This document shows positions 41,868 to 50,395 of a DNA stretch of 64,000 nt, one piece after another. The DNA comes from Microbacterium sp. XT11 (GTDB lineage: Bacteria > Actinomycetota > Actinomycetes > Actinomycetales > Microbacteriaceae), in contig NZ_CP013859.1 of assembly GCF_001513675.1 (NCBI RefSeq), positions 187,081 to 251,080 of the forward strand, given 5' to 3'. A model generated the notes under the pieces. It searched no databases. It was given only the letters and a program-made list of their open reading frames with translations, and was not told the DNA's origin. Numbering within the stretch: position 1 is the stretch's first letter; every line of letters begins with the position of its first letter. The position numbers were made by a program, and so were the translations under genes.

Positions 41868-41952
41868 CCACCCGGCAGGCGCGTTCGAGTCGCACGAATC
41901 GCCCTCATTCCGGCCGAAACCGGGCAATTCATGCGACTCGAACGCCGGGTGG
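41868..41952. repeat. large intergenic hairpin, family copy 1
   Basis: This 85-base element exactly fills the space between the stops of the convergent purU and nitronate monooxygenase genes. A 14-base perfect stem (GCGTTCGAGTCGCA, 41881-41894, with 41932-41945) is extended by a seven-base outer stem (CCACCCG / CGGGTGG). The stem sequence TTCGAGTCGCA and the inner GCCCTC recur in the element at 44158-44216. It probably acts as a bidirectional terminator and may be a mobile palindromic repeat. Confidence 0.8.
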
Positions 41953-42984
41953 TCACCCCGGCAGGCCGGCGGCGAGCTCGGCGAACGCCTCGGATGCCGT
42001 GGCGTACCGCGCGAGCGGAGCGGACTGGCCCATCCACAGCGACTGCAGCTCCCCGAGGTTCCGCTCGCCCGCGGCCGCGCGGAACCGCCCGGTGAGCCAG
42101 TTCTGCATGGGGAACGGCGCGATCGTGCCGCTCGCCTCGATCGCCCGCACGACGCGGTTGCGCGCGCCGCGTGCCAGCCGCCCGCTCATGGCGCGCGTCA
42201 GCACGGTCTCCTCGGCAGCTGTCGCGCGGACGGCGTCGCGGTGCGCCTCGGTCGCCGCCGACTCCGCCGTCGCCAGGAACGCCGTGCCCACCTGCACGCC
42301 GGACGCGCCGAGCGCGAAGGCCGCAGCGACACCGCGTCGATCGGAGATCCCGCCCGCGGCGATCACCGGCACGTCGACCGCGTCGACGACCTGCGGCAGG
42401 AGCGAGAAGAGTCCGACGAGCGAGTCCTCGGCCGCGCGAAGGAACGAGACGCGGTGGCCGGCCGACTCGGCGCCCGAGGCCACGACGGCATCCACGCCGC
42501 CCTCGGCGAGCGCCACCGCCTCCGCCACGGTCGTCGCGGTGCCCATCACCCGGATGCCGCGGCGATGCGCCTCCTCGACGACCTGCGGCGACGGCACGCC
42601 GAACACCACGCTGAGCACCGCGGGCGCGGCATCCCAGATGGCGTCGAGCTGCTCCTCCAGGCTGGGCAGATAGCGCTCGGGTCGGGCAGGCACATCGACC
42701 CCGACGGCCTCGTAGAACGGCTGCAGCGCCTGGGCGAACACCGCGTGCTGCGCGGCATCCGGCTCCGCCTCGTCACCCGTCGGCAGCCACACGTTCACGG
42801 CGAACGGTTTCGACGTCGCCGCGCGCAGCTCCGCGATCGTCGAGCGGATGCGGGGACCGTCGTAGCCGTACAGGCCATAGGAACCCAGCCCTCCCGCCTC
42901 GCTCACGGACGCGGTCAGCGCCACGGAGGACAGGCCCCCGAAGGGGCCGAGGACGATCCGATGCTCGAGATCGAAGAGGCTCAT
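41953..42984 (-). CDS. nitronate monooxygenase family protein
   Basis: A 343-residue FMN-dependent TIM-barrel enzyme of the NMO / 2-nitropropane dioxygenase family: IVLGPFGGLSSVALTASVSEAGGLGSYG, VLSVVFGVPSPQVVEEAHRRG, VVASGAESAGHRVSF (His and Gly of the FMN site), VIAAGGISDRRGVAAAFALGASGVQVGTAFL. It oxidises alkyl nitronates such as propionate-3-nitronate. I chose the ATG at 42984, where the family N-terminus begins; an upstream start would add nine unlikely residues. Confidence 0.9.
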   Translation of the reverse strand: MSLFDLEHRIVLGPFGGLSSVALTASVSEAGGLGSYGLYGYDGPRIRSTIAELRAATSKPFAVNVWLPTGDEAEPDAAQHAVFAQALQPFYEAVGVDVPARPERYLPSLEEQLDAIWDAAPAVLSVVFGVPSPQVVEEAHRRGIRVMGTATTVAEAVALAEGGVDAVVASGAESAGHRVSFLRAAEDSLVGLFSLLPQVVDAVDVPVIAAGGISDRRGVAAAFALGASGVQVGTAFLATAESAATEAHRDAVRATAAEETVLTRAMSGRLARGARNRVVRAIEASGTIAPFPMQNWLTGRFRAAAGERNLGELQSLWMGQSAPLARYATASEAFAELAAGLPG

Positions 42985-43073
42985 GCACCCGACGTTACGC
43001 CTGCAGCGCACGAGGCCGGTCCCGTGTGACGCCGCTCAGCCGCCGGTGGTAGCCTCGGGCCGAGGGAGGACGC

Positions 43074-43346
43074 ATGATCCAGTGGCTCGGGCAGATGCTG
43101 AGCGTCGTGGCGATGACGCTCGGGCTCACGCCCGCACCGGATGCCGCTGCCATCGGCGTCGCGATCGCGCTCGTCGCCCTCACGACCCTCGCCATCACCC
43201 TCGCTCTCACACTGACGCCGTCGGCCGACGCCGATGCGCCGCATCCGCTGCGTGCGATCGACGTGGGAGCCCTCCTCACCCAGAGCGATCCGGATGCCGC
43301 AGGGCATCCGCGTCCGCGTGCGCCGGGAGTCGCCGTTCCCGCGTAG
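43074..43346 (+). CDS. DUF6412 small membrane protein
   Basis: A 90-residue protein with two hydrophobic segments (LGQMLSVVAMTLGL and a longer one, AAIGVAIALVALTTLAITLALTL) and a hydrophilic tail with DVGALLTQSDPDAAGHPRPRAPG. This fits DUF6412. GAGGGAGGA is a strong ribosome site. It precedes the YidC-like insertase gene by 66 bases and the two are likely cotranscribed, as often seen in actinobacteria. Confidence 0.75.
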   Translation: MIQWLGQMLSVVAMTLGLTPAPDAAAIGVAIALVALTTLAITLALTLTPSADADAPHPLRAIDVGALLTQSDPDAAGHPRPRAPGVAVPA

Positions 43347-43412
43347 TCCCCACCGTCGTCCGGGACTGCGCGGCCTTCGCCGACCCTTCCCGACTCCGAA
43401 CGGACTTCACGC

Positions 43413-44171
43413 ATGGACATCTTCGCCTTCCCTCCTCTCGCCTGGCTGCTCGACGCGGCCTACCGCGCCCTCGCCGGGCTCGCCGACCTGCTCGCACCCA
43501 TCGCCGGGGCGTCAGCGGCGGCTCTCGCCGTCGTGCTCGTGACGCTCCTCGTGCGGGCGCTGCTCATCCCCGTCGGCATCTCGCAGGCGCGCGCCGAGCA
43601 GACGCGGGCGCGCCTTGCTCCCCGGCTGCGCGAGCTGCAGCGCCGCCACGCCAAGAACCCCGAACGTCTGCAGCGCGAGATGCTCGAGCTGTACCGCAGC
43701 GAGAACACCTCGCCGTTCGCGGGGCTGCTGCCGGTGCTCGCGCAGGCTCCCGTCGTCGGCATCCTGTACACCCTGTTCCTGCGGTCGGACATCGCCGGCC
43801 ACCCGAACACGCTGCTGACGCACGACCTGTTCGGCGCGCCGCTGGGCACGAGCCTCGTGCACATGCTCACGGCCGGGCCGTTCTCACCGGCGACGCTGCT
43901 CGTCTCGGGCGTGCTGCTGCTCATCATGATCGTGGTGGCCGACCTCACGCGTCGGGTGTTCCGGTCTCAGCAGGCATCGGCCGACGACTCGCCGCTGTCG
44001 TCGCCGGCGATGCTGCGGGTGATGAACGCGCTGCACTACCTCACCGCCGTGTTCGCGGTGTTCGTGCCGCTGGCCGCCGCCATCTACCTCACGGTCACGG
44101 TGGTGTGGACGCTGGTGCAGCGCGTGCTGCTGCGACGGCGGTACCCGGTCCCCGGCGTTCGAGTCGCATGA
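43413..44171 (+). CDS. YidC/Oxa1 family membrane protein insertase (accessory copy)
   Basis: A 252-residue insertase with the short actinobacterial YidC2 layout: a first helix, TLLVRALLIPVGISQARAEQTRARLAPRLRELQRRHAKNPERLQREM in part (the basic cytoplasmic loop with the groove Arg), FAGLLPVLAQAPVVGILYTLF, then three more helices. There is no large periplasmic domain. It inserts small membrane proteins with or without Sec. The last four codons and the stop lie in the 5' arm of the intergenic hairpin at 44158-44216. Confidence 0.88.
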   Translation: MDIFAFPPLAWLLDAAYRALAGLADLLAPIAGASAAALAVVLVTLLVRALLIPVGISQARAEQTRARLAPRLRELQRRHAKNPERLQREMLELYRSENTSPFAGLLPVLAQAPVVGILYTLFLRSDIAGHPNTLLTHDLFGAPLGTSLVHMLTAGPFSPATLLVSGVLLLIMIVVADLTRRVFRSQQASADDSPLSSPAMLRVMNALHYLTAVFAVFVPLAAAIYLTVTVVWTLVQRVLLRRRYPVPGVRVA

Positions 44172-44216
44172 TCTGCCCTCTCCGGGCCGATTCGAGGGCA
44201 AATCATGCGACTCGAA
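44158..44216. repeat. large intergenic hairpin, family copy 2
   Basis: TTCGAGTCGCATGAT (44158-44172) pairs perfectly with 44202-44216, a 15-base stem; an inner stem TGCCCTC / GAGGGCA adds seven more pairs. Stem and inner stem resemble the element at 41868-41952. The 5' arm overlaps the end of the YidC-like gene and the element lies before the convergent EamA stop. Confidence 0.8.
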
Positions 44217-44237
44217 AGTGGGGGAGGGGGAGGGAGG

Positions 44238-45146
44238 TCAGTCGGGCAGCGGGATCGAGCCGGTGAAGGGGCCGGGGTCGCGGCGCTCGCGCCGGACGCC
44301 GAGCGTGGTGCCGACGCTCGCGGCGATGACGAGTGCGATCGCCAGCATCCGCAACGGCGTCGCGTCCTGCCCCAGGATCAGCCATCCCGCCAGCGTCGCG
44401 AACGCCGGCTCCAGGCTCAGCAGCACCCCGAACACCCGCTGCGGGAGCCGCCGCAGCGCCGACAGCTCGAACGTGTACGGGATCACCGACGACAGCACGG
44501 CCGTGAGCGCGGCGAGGAGCAGCAGTTCCGGGTCCGCCGCGACCGTCACGGATGCCGGGATGCCGACGGGCAGCAGCAGCACGGCGCCCACCACGAGCCC
44601 GACCGCGAGGCCGCCCGCACCGGGGATCAGGGCGCCGACACGGGCGCTCATGCGGATGTACATCACCCAGAACGCGGCGGCGACGAGGATGAACACGAGT
44701 CCGAGCGGATCGAGCGGGTCGGCCCCGATCATGCCGTCGAGGCCGAGGAGCCCCATGCCGACCAGGGCGACGCCGACCCACACCGCGTCGGCCAGCCGGC
44801 GGGTGAGCACGGCTGCAAGCACGAGCGGCCCGAGGAACTCGATGGCGACGGCCGGACCGAGCGGGATGCGGTCGATGGCGGCGTAGAAGAAGCCGTTCAT
44901 CGCCGCGAGCGAGACGCCGAACAGCGCAGCCGCCGTCCACTGCGCGCGGTTCCATCCGAAGGGCCGCGGCCGCACGAGCGCGAGCAGCAGCAGCGCCGCG
45001 ATCGCGACCCGCAGCGACGTCACGCCCCACGAGCCGAGAACGGGGAACAGGTGCGCCGCCACGGCCGCCCCGAACGGCAGAGAGGCGCAGGAGCCGACGA
45101 CGAGCGCGACGCCCACGAGGGGACGCGACGACGCCGGCTGCTGCAC
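44238..45146 (-). CDS. EamA/RhtA-type exporter
   Basis: A 302-residue drug/metabolite transporter with ten membrane helices in two EamA repeats: GSWGVTSLRVAIAALLLLALVRPRP, FFYAAIDRIPLGPAVAIEFLGPL in the first, and VIPYTFELSALRRLPQRVFGVLLSLEPAFATLAGW in part in the second. This arrangement matches RhtA-like threonine/homoserine exporters. TAGGCT six bases before the GTG indicates a leaderless message. Confidence 0.88.
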   Translation of the reverse strand: MQQPASSRPLVGVALVVGSCASLPFGAAVAAHLFPVLGSWGVTSLRVAIAALLLLALVRPRPFGWNRAQWTAAALFGVSLAAMNGFFYAAIDRIPLGPAVAIEFLGPLVLAAVLTRRLADAVWVGVALVGMGLLGLDGMIGADPLDPLGLVFILVAAAFWVMYIRMSARVGALIPGAGGLAVGLVVGAVLLLPVGIPASVTVAADPELLLLAALTAVLSSVIPYTFELSALRRLPQRVFGVLLSLEPAFATLAGWLILGQDATPLRMLAIALVIAASVGTTLGVRRERRDPGPFTGSIPLPD

Positions 45147-45217
45147 CTCTTCAGCCTAGGCGGTGGCGGTGCGACGCATCGCGCCACGCGACCTGCGACG
45201 CACCGTGCTCACGCGGC

Positions 45218-46102
45218 TCAGAGCGGCTTGCCTCCGGTCACCGGCAGTACGGCGCCGGACACGTATGACGACTCCCCTGCCGCCAGGTACACGTACGCAC
45301 CGGCGAGCTCCGCCGGCTGTCCCGCACGCCCGAGCGGCGTATCGGAGCCGAAGCTCTCGAGCTTCTCGGCGTCCCAGCCCGTCGCCGGGATCAGCGGCGT
45401 CCAGATCGGCCCCGGTGCGACGGCGTTCACGCGGATGCCGCGAGAGCCGGCCTCCGCCGCCAGCGCCTTCACGAAGGCGACCTGCGCTGCCTTGGTCATG
45501 GCGTAGTCGATGAGCCCCGGCGAGGGGTTGAAGGCCTGGATCGAGGCGGTGACGATGATGCTCGACCCCGGCTTCAGGTCGGGGTACGCCGCGCGCGCGG
45601 AGAACAGCATGCCGGCGAGGTTCGTGTCGAAGACGCGGCGCATGTCCTCGGTGCGCAGGCTTTCGAAGCCCTCGATGTCGTGCTGGTATCCGGCGTTGAG
45701 CACGAGGATGTCGAGGCCGCCCAGCGTACGGCGGGCCTCCGCCACGGCATCCGTCGCGAAGGTCTCGTCGCGCACGTCGCCGGCGAGGCTGAGGCCCTTC
45801 CGCCCGGCGTCGCGCACGTGCTCGAGGGTCTTGTCGGCATCCTCCTGCTCCTCCGGCAGATGCACGATGGCGACGTCGGCTCCTTCGCGCGCGAACGCGA
45901 TCGCGACGGCTCGGCCGATACCCGAGTCGCCGCCGGTGATGAGGGCCTTCCGGCCTTCGAGCCGGCCGTGTCCGACGTAGCTCTCCTCGCCGTGGTCGGG
46001 GGTGGGGGCCGTCTCGTCGGTGTGGCCGGGCTGATCCTGCTGCTGCTCGGGGAAGCCCTCCTCGCGGTGGGCGTCCCGGGGGTCTGTGGTGCTTTCGGTC
46101 AT
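45218..46102 (-). CDS. general-stress SDR oxidoreductase
   Basis: A 294-residue SDR of the YdaD/GSP39 type, recognised by its hydrophilic 45-residue N-terminal extension (EEGFPEQQQDQPGHTDET, YVGHGRLEGRKALITGGDSGIGRAVAIAFAREGADV in part). Catalytic residues are in VTASIQAFNPS and YAMTK; the end is YVSGAVLPVTGGKPL. Members are induced by general stress in Bacillus and relatives. GAGGAGGAG lies before the ATG. The GTCAACCCCC motif at 46169-46180 precedes it. Confidence 0.9.
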   Translation of the reverse strand: MTESTTDPRDAHREEGFPEQQQDQPGHTDETAPTPDHGEESYVGHGRLEGRKALITGGDSGIGRAVAIAFAREGADVAIVHLPEEQEDADKTLEHVRDAGRKGLSLAGDVRDETFATDAVAEARRTLGGLDILVLNAGYQHDIEGFESLRTEDMRRVFDTNLAGMLFSARAAYPDLKPGSSIIVTASIQAFNPSPGLIDYAMTKAAQVAFVKALAAEAGSRGIRVNAVAPGPIWTPLIPATGWDAEKLESFGSDTPLGRAGQPAELAGAYVYLAAGESSYVSGAVLPVTGGKPL

Positions 46103-46146
46103 CGGGGATCTCTCCTCCTCGGTCGTCTGCAGTCCATCCAGCCTGC

Positions 46147-46180
46147 GAGGTCGCACGAGATGCCCCCAGGGGGTTGACAA
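46147..46180 (-). promoter_or_regulatory. shared stress motif, SDR unit
   Basis: On the minus strand TTGTCAACCCCC (46180-46169) is followed, 27 bases after the GTCAAC hexamer, by CAGGCT, a -10-like box. The same layout occurs upstream of four other units between 48847 and 51350. The promoter drives the SDR gene whose ATG is at 46102. Confidence 0.5.
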
Positions 46181-46193
46181 TCCCGACGGACGC

Positions 46194-47834
46194 TCAGTGC
46201 TCCGCGCCCGCACGGAACCAGCGGAACCCCCAGCCGTCGAGCGCGACCCGGAACACGCCGTCTTCGGCTTCGACAGGGCCGACGGGTTCGAGGAGATCGA
46301 TGAGGCGATCGGGCCCGACCGCATCCTCGTCGATCCGGACCTGCCGCGCGTCGTCGCCGACGTTGTGCACGGCGAGGAACGTCGCCTCATCTGTGCGCAG
46401 GGAGTGCACGAGCACCTGAGGGTCTCCGACGTCGTGCAGCACGAGCTCGCCCCACGCGATCTCCGGCGCGGACCGGTACCGCGCGATGAGCGTCTTGATG
46501 AAGCTGAGCAGCGAGTCGGGCGAGCGCAGCTGGTCGTGCACGTTGACGTGCTCCGGCCCGTAGCCGCCGCCGGGCAGCTCGCGGACGAGCCGCGAGGGGC
46601 GGGCCGTCGAGAACCCGGCGGTGGGGCCGCGCCGCCACTGCATCGGCGAACGCACCGCCCTGCGGTCGCCCATGCCCTCGAGCTCGCCCATGCCGATCTC
46701 CTCGCCGTAGAAGAGCAGAGGAGCGCCGGGCAGCGAGAACAGCAGGCTGTACGCGAGCCGGAGGCGCCGCGGCTCGCCCCGCAGCATCGGGGCGAGCCGC
46801 CGCACGATGCCGCGTCCGTACACGCGTTGGCGCTCATCGGGCGCCAGGGCCTCGAACACCTCCTCGCGCTCCTCGGCGGAGAGCATCTGTAGCGACAGCT
46901 CGTCGTGGTTGCGCAAGAAGGTCACCCACCCTTGCCGCACGTCGACGGTGGGCCGCCGCTTCAGCGACTCGGCGATCGGCCTCGCGTCGCCCCGCACGAG
47001 GGCGAGGAAGATCGCCTGCGCCGTCTCGAAGTCGAACTGCAGATCGAGCTCCGTCTCATGAAGGCCGAAGTACTCCCTCTGCTCCTGCTGCGGCAATCCC
47101 ACCTCGCCGAGGAGCACGGCGTCACCGCGGCGACGCCCGACGAAGCGATGCAGCTCGCGGAGGAATCCGTGCGGATCGGTCTCATCGGCCGCGCCCGGCG
47201 GGTTGATGAGGAACGGCACGGCGTCGACACGGAAGCCGTCGACGCCGAGCTGCGCCCAGAACCCGATGATGCGTGCGATCTCCTCGCGGACGCGGGGGTT
47301 GGCGAGGTTGAGGTCCGGCTGGTGCCGGTAGAAGCTGTGCAGGTAGTACTGCCCCGAGCGCTCGTCCTTCTCCCAGCTGCTCGCCTCCTCGCCGGGGAAG
47401 ACGGTGGGCTGCGCATTGCGAGGAGGCTTGTCACGCCACACGTAGTAGTCGCGGTACTCCGAGTCCCGCGAGCGGCGAGCCTCTACGAACCACGGATGCC
47501 GGTCCGACGTGTGGTTGAGCACGAGGTCGATGATCACGCGGATGCCGCGACCGTGCGCGATCCGCAACAGCTCGACGAAGTGGCCCAGGTCCCCCGCTCG
47601 CCGGTCGACGTTGTAGAAGTCGCTGATGTCATAGCCGTCGTCGCGATCGGGCGTCGGCTGGAAGGGCATGAGCCACAGGCATGTGACGCCGAGATCGGCG
47701 AGGTAGTCGACGCGGCTCGCGAGACCCTCGAGATCGCCGGCGCCGTCGCCGTTCGAATCCTGGAACGTCTCGATGTCGAGGCAGTAGTACACGGCAGTGC
47801 GCCACCACAGGTCGCTGATGTCCGCAGCTCTCAC
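46194..47834 (-). CDS. GH13 alpha-amylase / trehalose synthase-like enzyme
   Basis: A 546-residue glycoside hydrolase family 13 enzyme. The conserved regions are visible: VIIDLVLNHTSDRHPW (I), GVDGFRVDAVPFL with the catalytic Asp (II), AVLLGEVGLPQQ with the acid Glu (III), VTFLRNHDELSL with the third Asp (IV). DSNGDGAGDLEGLASRVDYLADLGV and the absence of a secretion signal match cytoplasmic trehalose-synthase-like members. It lies 46 bases after the LLM gene, so the two form an operon for osmotic or desiccation stress. GGAG six to nine bases before the GTG. Confidence 0.9.
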   Translation of the reverse strand: MRAADISDLWWRTAVYYCLDIETFQDSNGDGAGDLEGLASRVDYLADLGVTCLWLMPFQPTPDRDDGYDISDFYNVDRRAGDLGHFVELLRIAHGRGIRVIIDLVLNHTSDRHPWFVEARRSRDSEYRDYYVWRDKPPRNAQPTVFPGEEASSWEKDERSGQYYLHSFYRHQPDLNLANPRVREEIARIIGFWAQLGVDGFRVDAVPFLINPPGAADETDPHGFLRELHRFVGRRRGDAVLLGEVGLPQQEQREYFGLHETELDLQFDFETAQAIFLALVRGDARPIAESLKRRPTVDVRQGWVTFLRNHDELSLQMLSAEEREEVFEALAPDERQRVYGRGIVRRLAPMLRGEPRRLRLAYSLLFSLPGAPLLFYGEEIGMGELEGMGDRRAVRSPMQWRRGPTAGFSTARPSRLVRELPGGGYGPEHVNVHDQLRSPDSLLSFIKTLIARYRSAPEIAWGELVLHDVGDPQVLVHSLRTDEATFLAVHNVGDDARQVRIDEDAVGPDRLIDLLEPVGPVEAEDGVFRVALDGWGFRWFRAGAEH

Positions 47835-47880
47835 AGGGTCTCCTCTCGTCGACCGGACGTCTTCTCCTGGCGGGCTGCCG

Positions 47881-48840
47881 TCAGAGCACCTCGCGCAGCG
47901 CCGGAAGGAGCTCGGTGCCGCACCGTCGCAGGAAGCCTGCCTGATCGGTGCCGACGTGATGCAGGTACACGTGATCGAAACCGCGGGCCGCGTGGGCGAT
48001 GCGCTCGGCCAGGGCCTCGGCCGACCCGGAGATCAGCACCGCCTGGCGGAGCTTCTCGTCGGTCGGATCGGCCAGGGCCTCGAAGTCCTCCGGCTGCTGG
48101 AGGTCCCACATCACCTCGGCCGGTGCCGTCGCGTGCGACCACTGCTCACGAGCCACCTCCAACGCCCGGGACAGGGTGTCCTCGAGGCTGATGTGGATCT
48201 GCAGCACCGCGTCGCCGCGGCCGCCCGCACCGCGGTACGCCTCCCGCGTGCGCTGCGTCGCTGCGGCATCCGATCCGACCGTGATGAGGCCGTCGGCCCA
48301 GCCGGCCACCCAGGTCGCGGTGTCGTCGCTCACGGCCGCACCCAGCAGCGGCGGCGGCGATGCCGGAAGACTCCAGATCCGAGCGTCGTGCACGCGGATC
48401 TCTCCGTCGACCGTGACGCGCTCTCCGGCGAGCAGCCGCCGGATCGCCGTCACGCTCTCGAGCAGGCGCCGCTCGCGCGCGGGCTTCTCCGGCCACGGAT
48501 CGCCTGTGACGTGCTCGTTGAGGGCTTCACCGCTGCCCAGGGCCGCCCAGAACCGTCCGGGGAACATCTCCTCCACCGTCGCGAGCGCCTGAGCCGTGAT
48601 GACGGGGTGGTATCGCTGGCCCGGTGCGGTGACCAGGCCGATCGGGAAGTCCGTGCGGGCGAGGGCAGCTCCGATCCACGACCACGCGAATCCGGACTCC
48701 CCCTGCGCCGTGCTCCACGGCGCGAGGTGGTCGGAGCACATCGCCGCGTCGAAGCCCACCGTCTCTGCGAGCCGCACGGCTGCGAGGAGCATGCCCGGCG
48801 GTATCTGCTCGTGGGACGCGTGATATCCGATGACCGTCAT
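47881..48840 (-). CDS. LLM-class flavin-dependent oxidoreductase (TIGR03885 type)
   Basis: A 319-residue F420/FMN TIM-barrel oxidoreductase: MTVIGYHASHEQIPPGMLL, FDAAMCSDHLAPWS, GESGFAWSWIGAALA, TAPGQRYHPVITAQALATVEEMFPGRFWAALGSGEALNEH in part. This string of motifs fits the TIGR03885 subgroup. The ATG at 48840 was chosen because the family begins there and CAAGAT lies six bases upstream as a leaderless -10. First gene of the LLM-GH13 operon, under the GTCAACCCC motif. Confidence 0.88.
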   Translation of the reverse strand: MTVIGYHASHEQIPPGMLLAAVRLAETVGFDAAMCSDHLAPWSTAQGESGFAWSWIGAALARTDFPIGLVTAPGQRYHPVITAQALATVEEMFPGRFWAALGSGEALNEHVTGDPWPEKPARERRLLESVTAIRRLLAGERVTVDGEIRVHDARIWSLPASPPPLLGAAVSDDTATWVAGWADGLITVGSDAAATQRTREAYRGAGGRGDAVLQIHISLEDTLSRALEVAREQWSHATAPAEVMWDLQQPEDFEALADPTDEKLRQAVLISGSAEALAERIAHAARGFDHVYLHHVGTDQAGFLRRCGTELLPALREVL

Positions 48841-48846
48841 GCCGCG

Positions 48847-48887
48847 ATCTTGACTCGTCTTCCCGTTCCCGGACACGGGGTTGACAA
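48847..48887 (-). promoter_or_regulatory. shared stress motif and leaderless -10, LLM-GH13 unit
   Basis: TTGTCAACCCC (48887-48877, minus strand) precedes CAAGAT (48852-48847) with 27 bases between GTCAAC and the box; the LLM ATG follows after six bases. The leaderless distance independently supports this -10 assignment. Confidence 0.55.
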
Positions 48888-48970
48888 GCCGAACGCGTCA
48901 CGGCGACACGTATACGGACGCACCGGTCGCTGAGCCGGCGCAGCCGCCGACACACCGGGTCGGTTCAGAG

Positions 48971-49318
48971 TCAGTCGGCGGGGCCGCCCGCGATCTCGCC
49001 GCCGCTCGATCCTTCGTGGACCTCGGCGGGCTCCGGAACCAGGTACAGGCCTCCGGGGGAGTTCGCCGTGAACGCGAGCGCTTCGACCCAGGCCCTGTTG
49101 ATCGAGGGCTGCCGGCTGCCGTAGTACTTGAAGACGAGCGAGCTGGCCGGCTGCATCCAGACCGTGACGCGCCCGCCGCCCACACTGGCGTCCTCACGCC
49201 AGCTGAACGGGAACGGCTCTCCCCGCCGCAGCTTCGTGGTGATGACCAGCTGCAGGTGCGTGAGCGCGCGGTCCTCGATCTCCGTCTTCACTCCGCCTTC
49301 GTAGATGAACTTACCCAT
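48971..49318 (-). CDS. DUF7882 family protein, copy A
   Basis: A 115-residue protein: MGKFIYEGGVKTEIEDRALTH, LQLVITTKLRRGEPFPFSWRED, VTVWMQPASSLVFKYYGSR and AWVEALAFTANSPGGLYLVPEP. This is an actinobacterial family, now DUF7882, sometimes mislabelled as DNA ligase. It is divergent from a paralogue at 49400; the shared core (THLQLVI / AHLKVVI, TKLRR-x-E-x-F-x-x-SW, WM/L-x-P) shows ancient duplication. Role unknown; its setting suggests stress. Confidence 0.8.
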   Translation of the reverse strand: MGKFIYEGGVKTEIEDRALTHLQLVITTKLRRGEPFPFSWREDASVGGGRVTVWMQPASSLVFKYYGSRQPSINRAWVEALAFTANSPGGLYLVPEPAEVHEGSSGGEIAGGPAD

Positions 49319-49399
49319 TGAGACTGCTCCTCGCATCGATCCGTCGCCCCACCGACATGGTCTGTCGGAAACATCCCCACCTCGGTAGCGTAGAGCCTC

Positions 49400-49825
49400 A
49401 TGGGGGCACTCTTTTACGACGATCATGAGGAGCCGATCCTCATCGACGACACGACCTTGGCCCACCTCAAGGTCGTGATCGCGACGAAGCTCCGGCGCAA
49501 CGAGAGCTTCACCGTGTCGTGGAAGCATGGCGACGACGACCCGAGCGGCCGCTCGACGATCTGGCTGCACCCGGCCATCCCCTTGCGCTTCGTCTTCGAC
49601 GATCCCGTCGCCCCGCCCCTGAACCCCGAGTTCATCACGTCGCTCGCGAACGCGGCGAACAGCAGCGGGGGCCTGACGGTGCCGGCGGGCGACGTCATCT
49701 CGAGCGGGCTGCCGTCCGGCGCCGCCGGCGGCAGGTCCGAGAACACGCGTCCGCAGGCCGCGAAGGCGGATGCCGTGCCGGAGGCGGCCTCCGGCGACAC
49801 CGCGGCTGGCAGCGCCCGAAGCTGA
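49400..49825 (+). CDS. DUF7882 family protein, copy B
   Basis: A 141-residue paralogue of the divergent gene at 48971-49318: MGALFYDDHEEPILIDDTTLA, HLKVVIATKLRRNESFTVSWKHG, IWLHPAIPLRFVFDD and ITSLANAANSSGGL. Its C-terminal 45 residues are a Gly/Ala/Ser-rich flexible tail not found in copy A. A TAGCGT box lies nine bases before the ATG, with GGAAAC further upstream, so its promoter may differ from those of the GTCAA-motif units. Confidence 0.78.
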   Translation: MGALFYDDHEEPILIDDTTLAHLKVVIATKLRRNESFTVSWKHGDDDPSGRSTIWLHPAIPLRFVFDDPVAPPLNPEFITSLANAANSSGGLTVPAGDVISSGLPSGAAGGRSENTRPQAAKADAVPEAASGDTAAGSARS

Positions 49826-49826
49826 A

Positions 49827-49865
49827 GTCAACCCCCTGATGGGACGGCTCGCGGTCGCCTAGCGT
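49827..49865 (+). promoter_or_regulatory. shared stress motif, FHA unit
   Basis: GTCAACCCCCTG starts at 49827 and TAGCGT occupies 49860-49865, 27 bases after the first hexamer. The FHA gene begins at 49898 behind GGAGGAGG. Motif and spacing match those of the neighbouring units. Confidence 0.55.
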
Positions 49866-49897
49866 CGAAGCTCCGAGACCGGAGGAGGCTGCGGCTG

Positions 49898-50395
49898 ATG
49901 AACGCGCGACACATCGACGAACGACCGGAGAACGCCGAGGCGCCCGAGACGACCCACGCCGAGTACGGCGCAGGCAACCCGCGGCTGCGCATCACGCGCG
50001 ACGGCGAGCGGACCGAGTTCCCCCTGGTGGCGGATGAGGTGCGCATCGGTTCGGCCGAGGGCAACGAGCTGAGACTCGCCGACACCGACCCGCTGCACGC
50101 CACGGTCACGCACGACGACAGGGACGAGTACGTCCTCGCCCTGCACGGCGAGGGCGAGATGAACTCGAACCCCGGCGCCGACGCCACGCACCCCGGGGAG
50201 GCGACGGAGACGCTCCGCACCGGCTCGCGCTTCACGGTCGGACGCTGGACGCTCGTGTTCGCGCGAGACGAGTTCGCCGATCACGGCCGTCCCGCCGGCG
50301 GGCGGCTGGGCGGCGAGTACTCCGACCAGCCGCTCCAGCCGCCGCGCCCCGACTACAGCGCCGACGCTCACTCCGACTCCGCCGCCGACACGTGA
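49898..50395 (+). CDS. FHA domain-containing protein
   Basis: A 165-residue protein. Residues 28-125 resemble a forkhead-associated phosphothreonine-binding domain: PRLRITRDGERTEFPL, DEVRIGSAEGNELRLADTDPLHATVTHDD (Arg-Ile-Gly and Ser loops), and TGSRFTVGRWTLVF. Tails on both sides are hydrophilic. It may read a Ser/Thr kinase signal. Its last 28 bases overlap the convergent DUF6766 gene. Confidence 0.75.
   Translation: MNARHIDERPENAEAPETTHAEYGAGNPRLRITRDGERTEFPLVADEVRIGSAEGNELRLADTDPLHATVTHDDRDEYVLALHGEGEMNSNPGADATHPGEATETLRTGSRFTVGRWTLVFARDEFADHGRPAGGRLGGEYSDQPLQPPRPDYSADAHSDSAADT

Noticed and set aside
49400..49825. ATP-dependent DNA ligase annotation for the DUF7882 genes
   Set aside because: No KxDG nucleotidyltransferase motif and far too short; the name appears to be a propagated mislabel.
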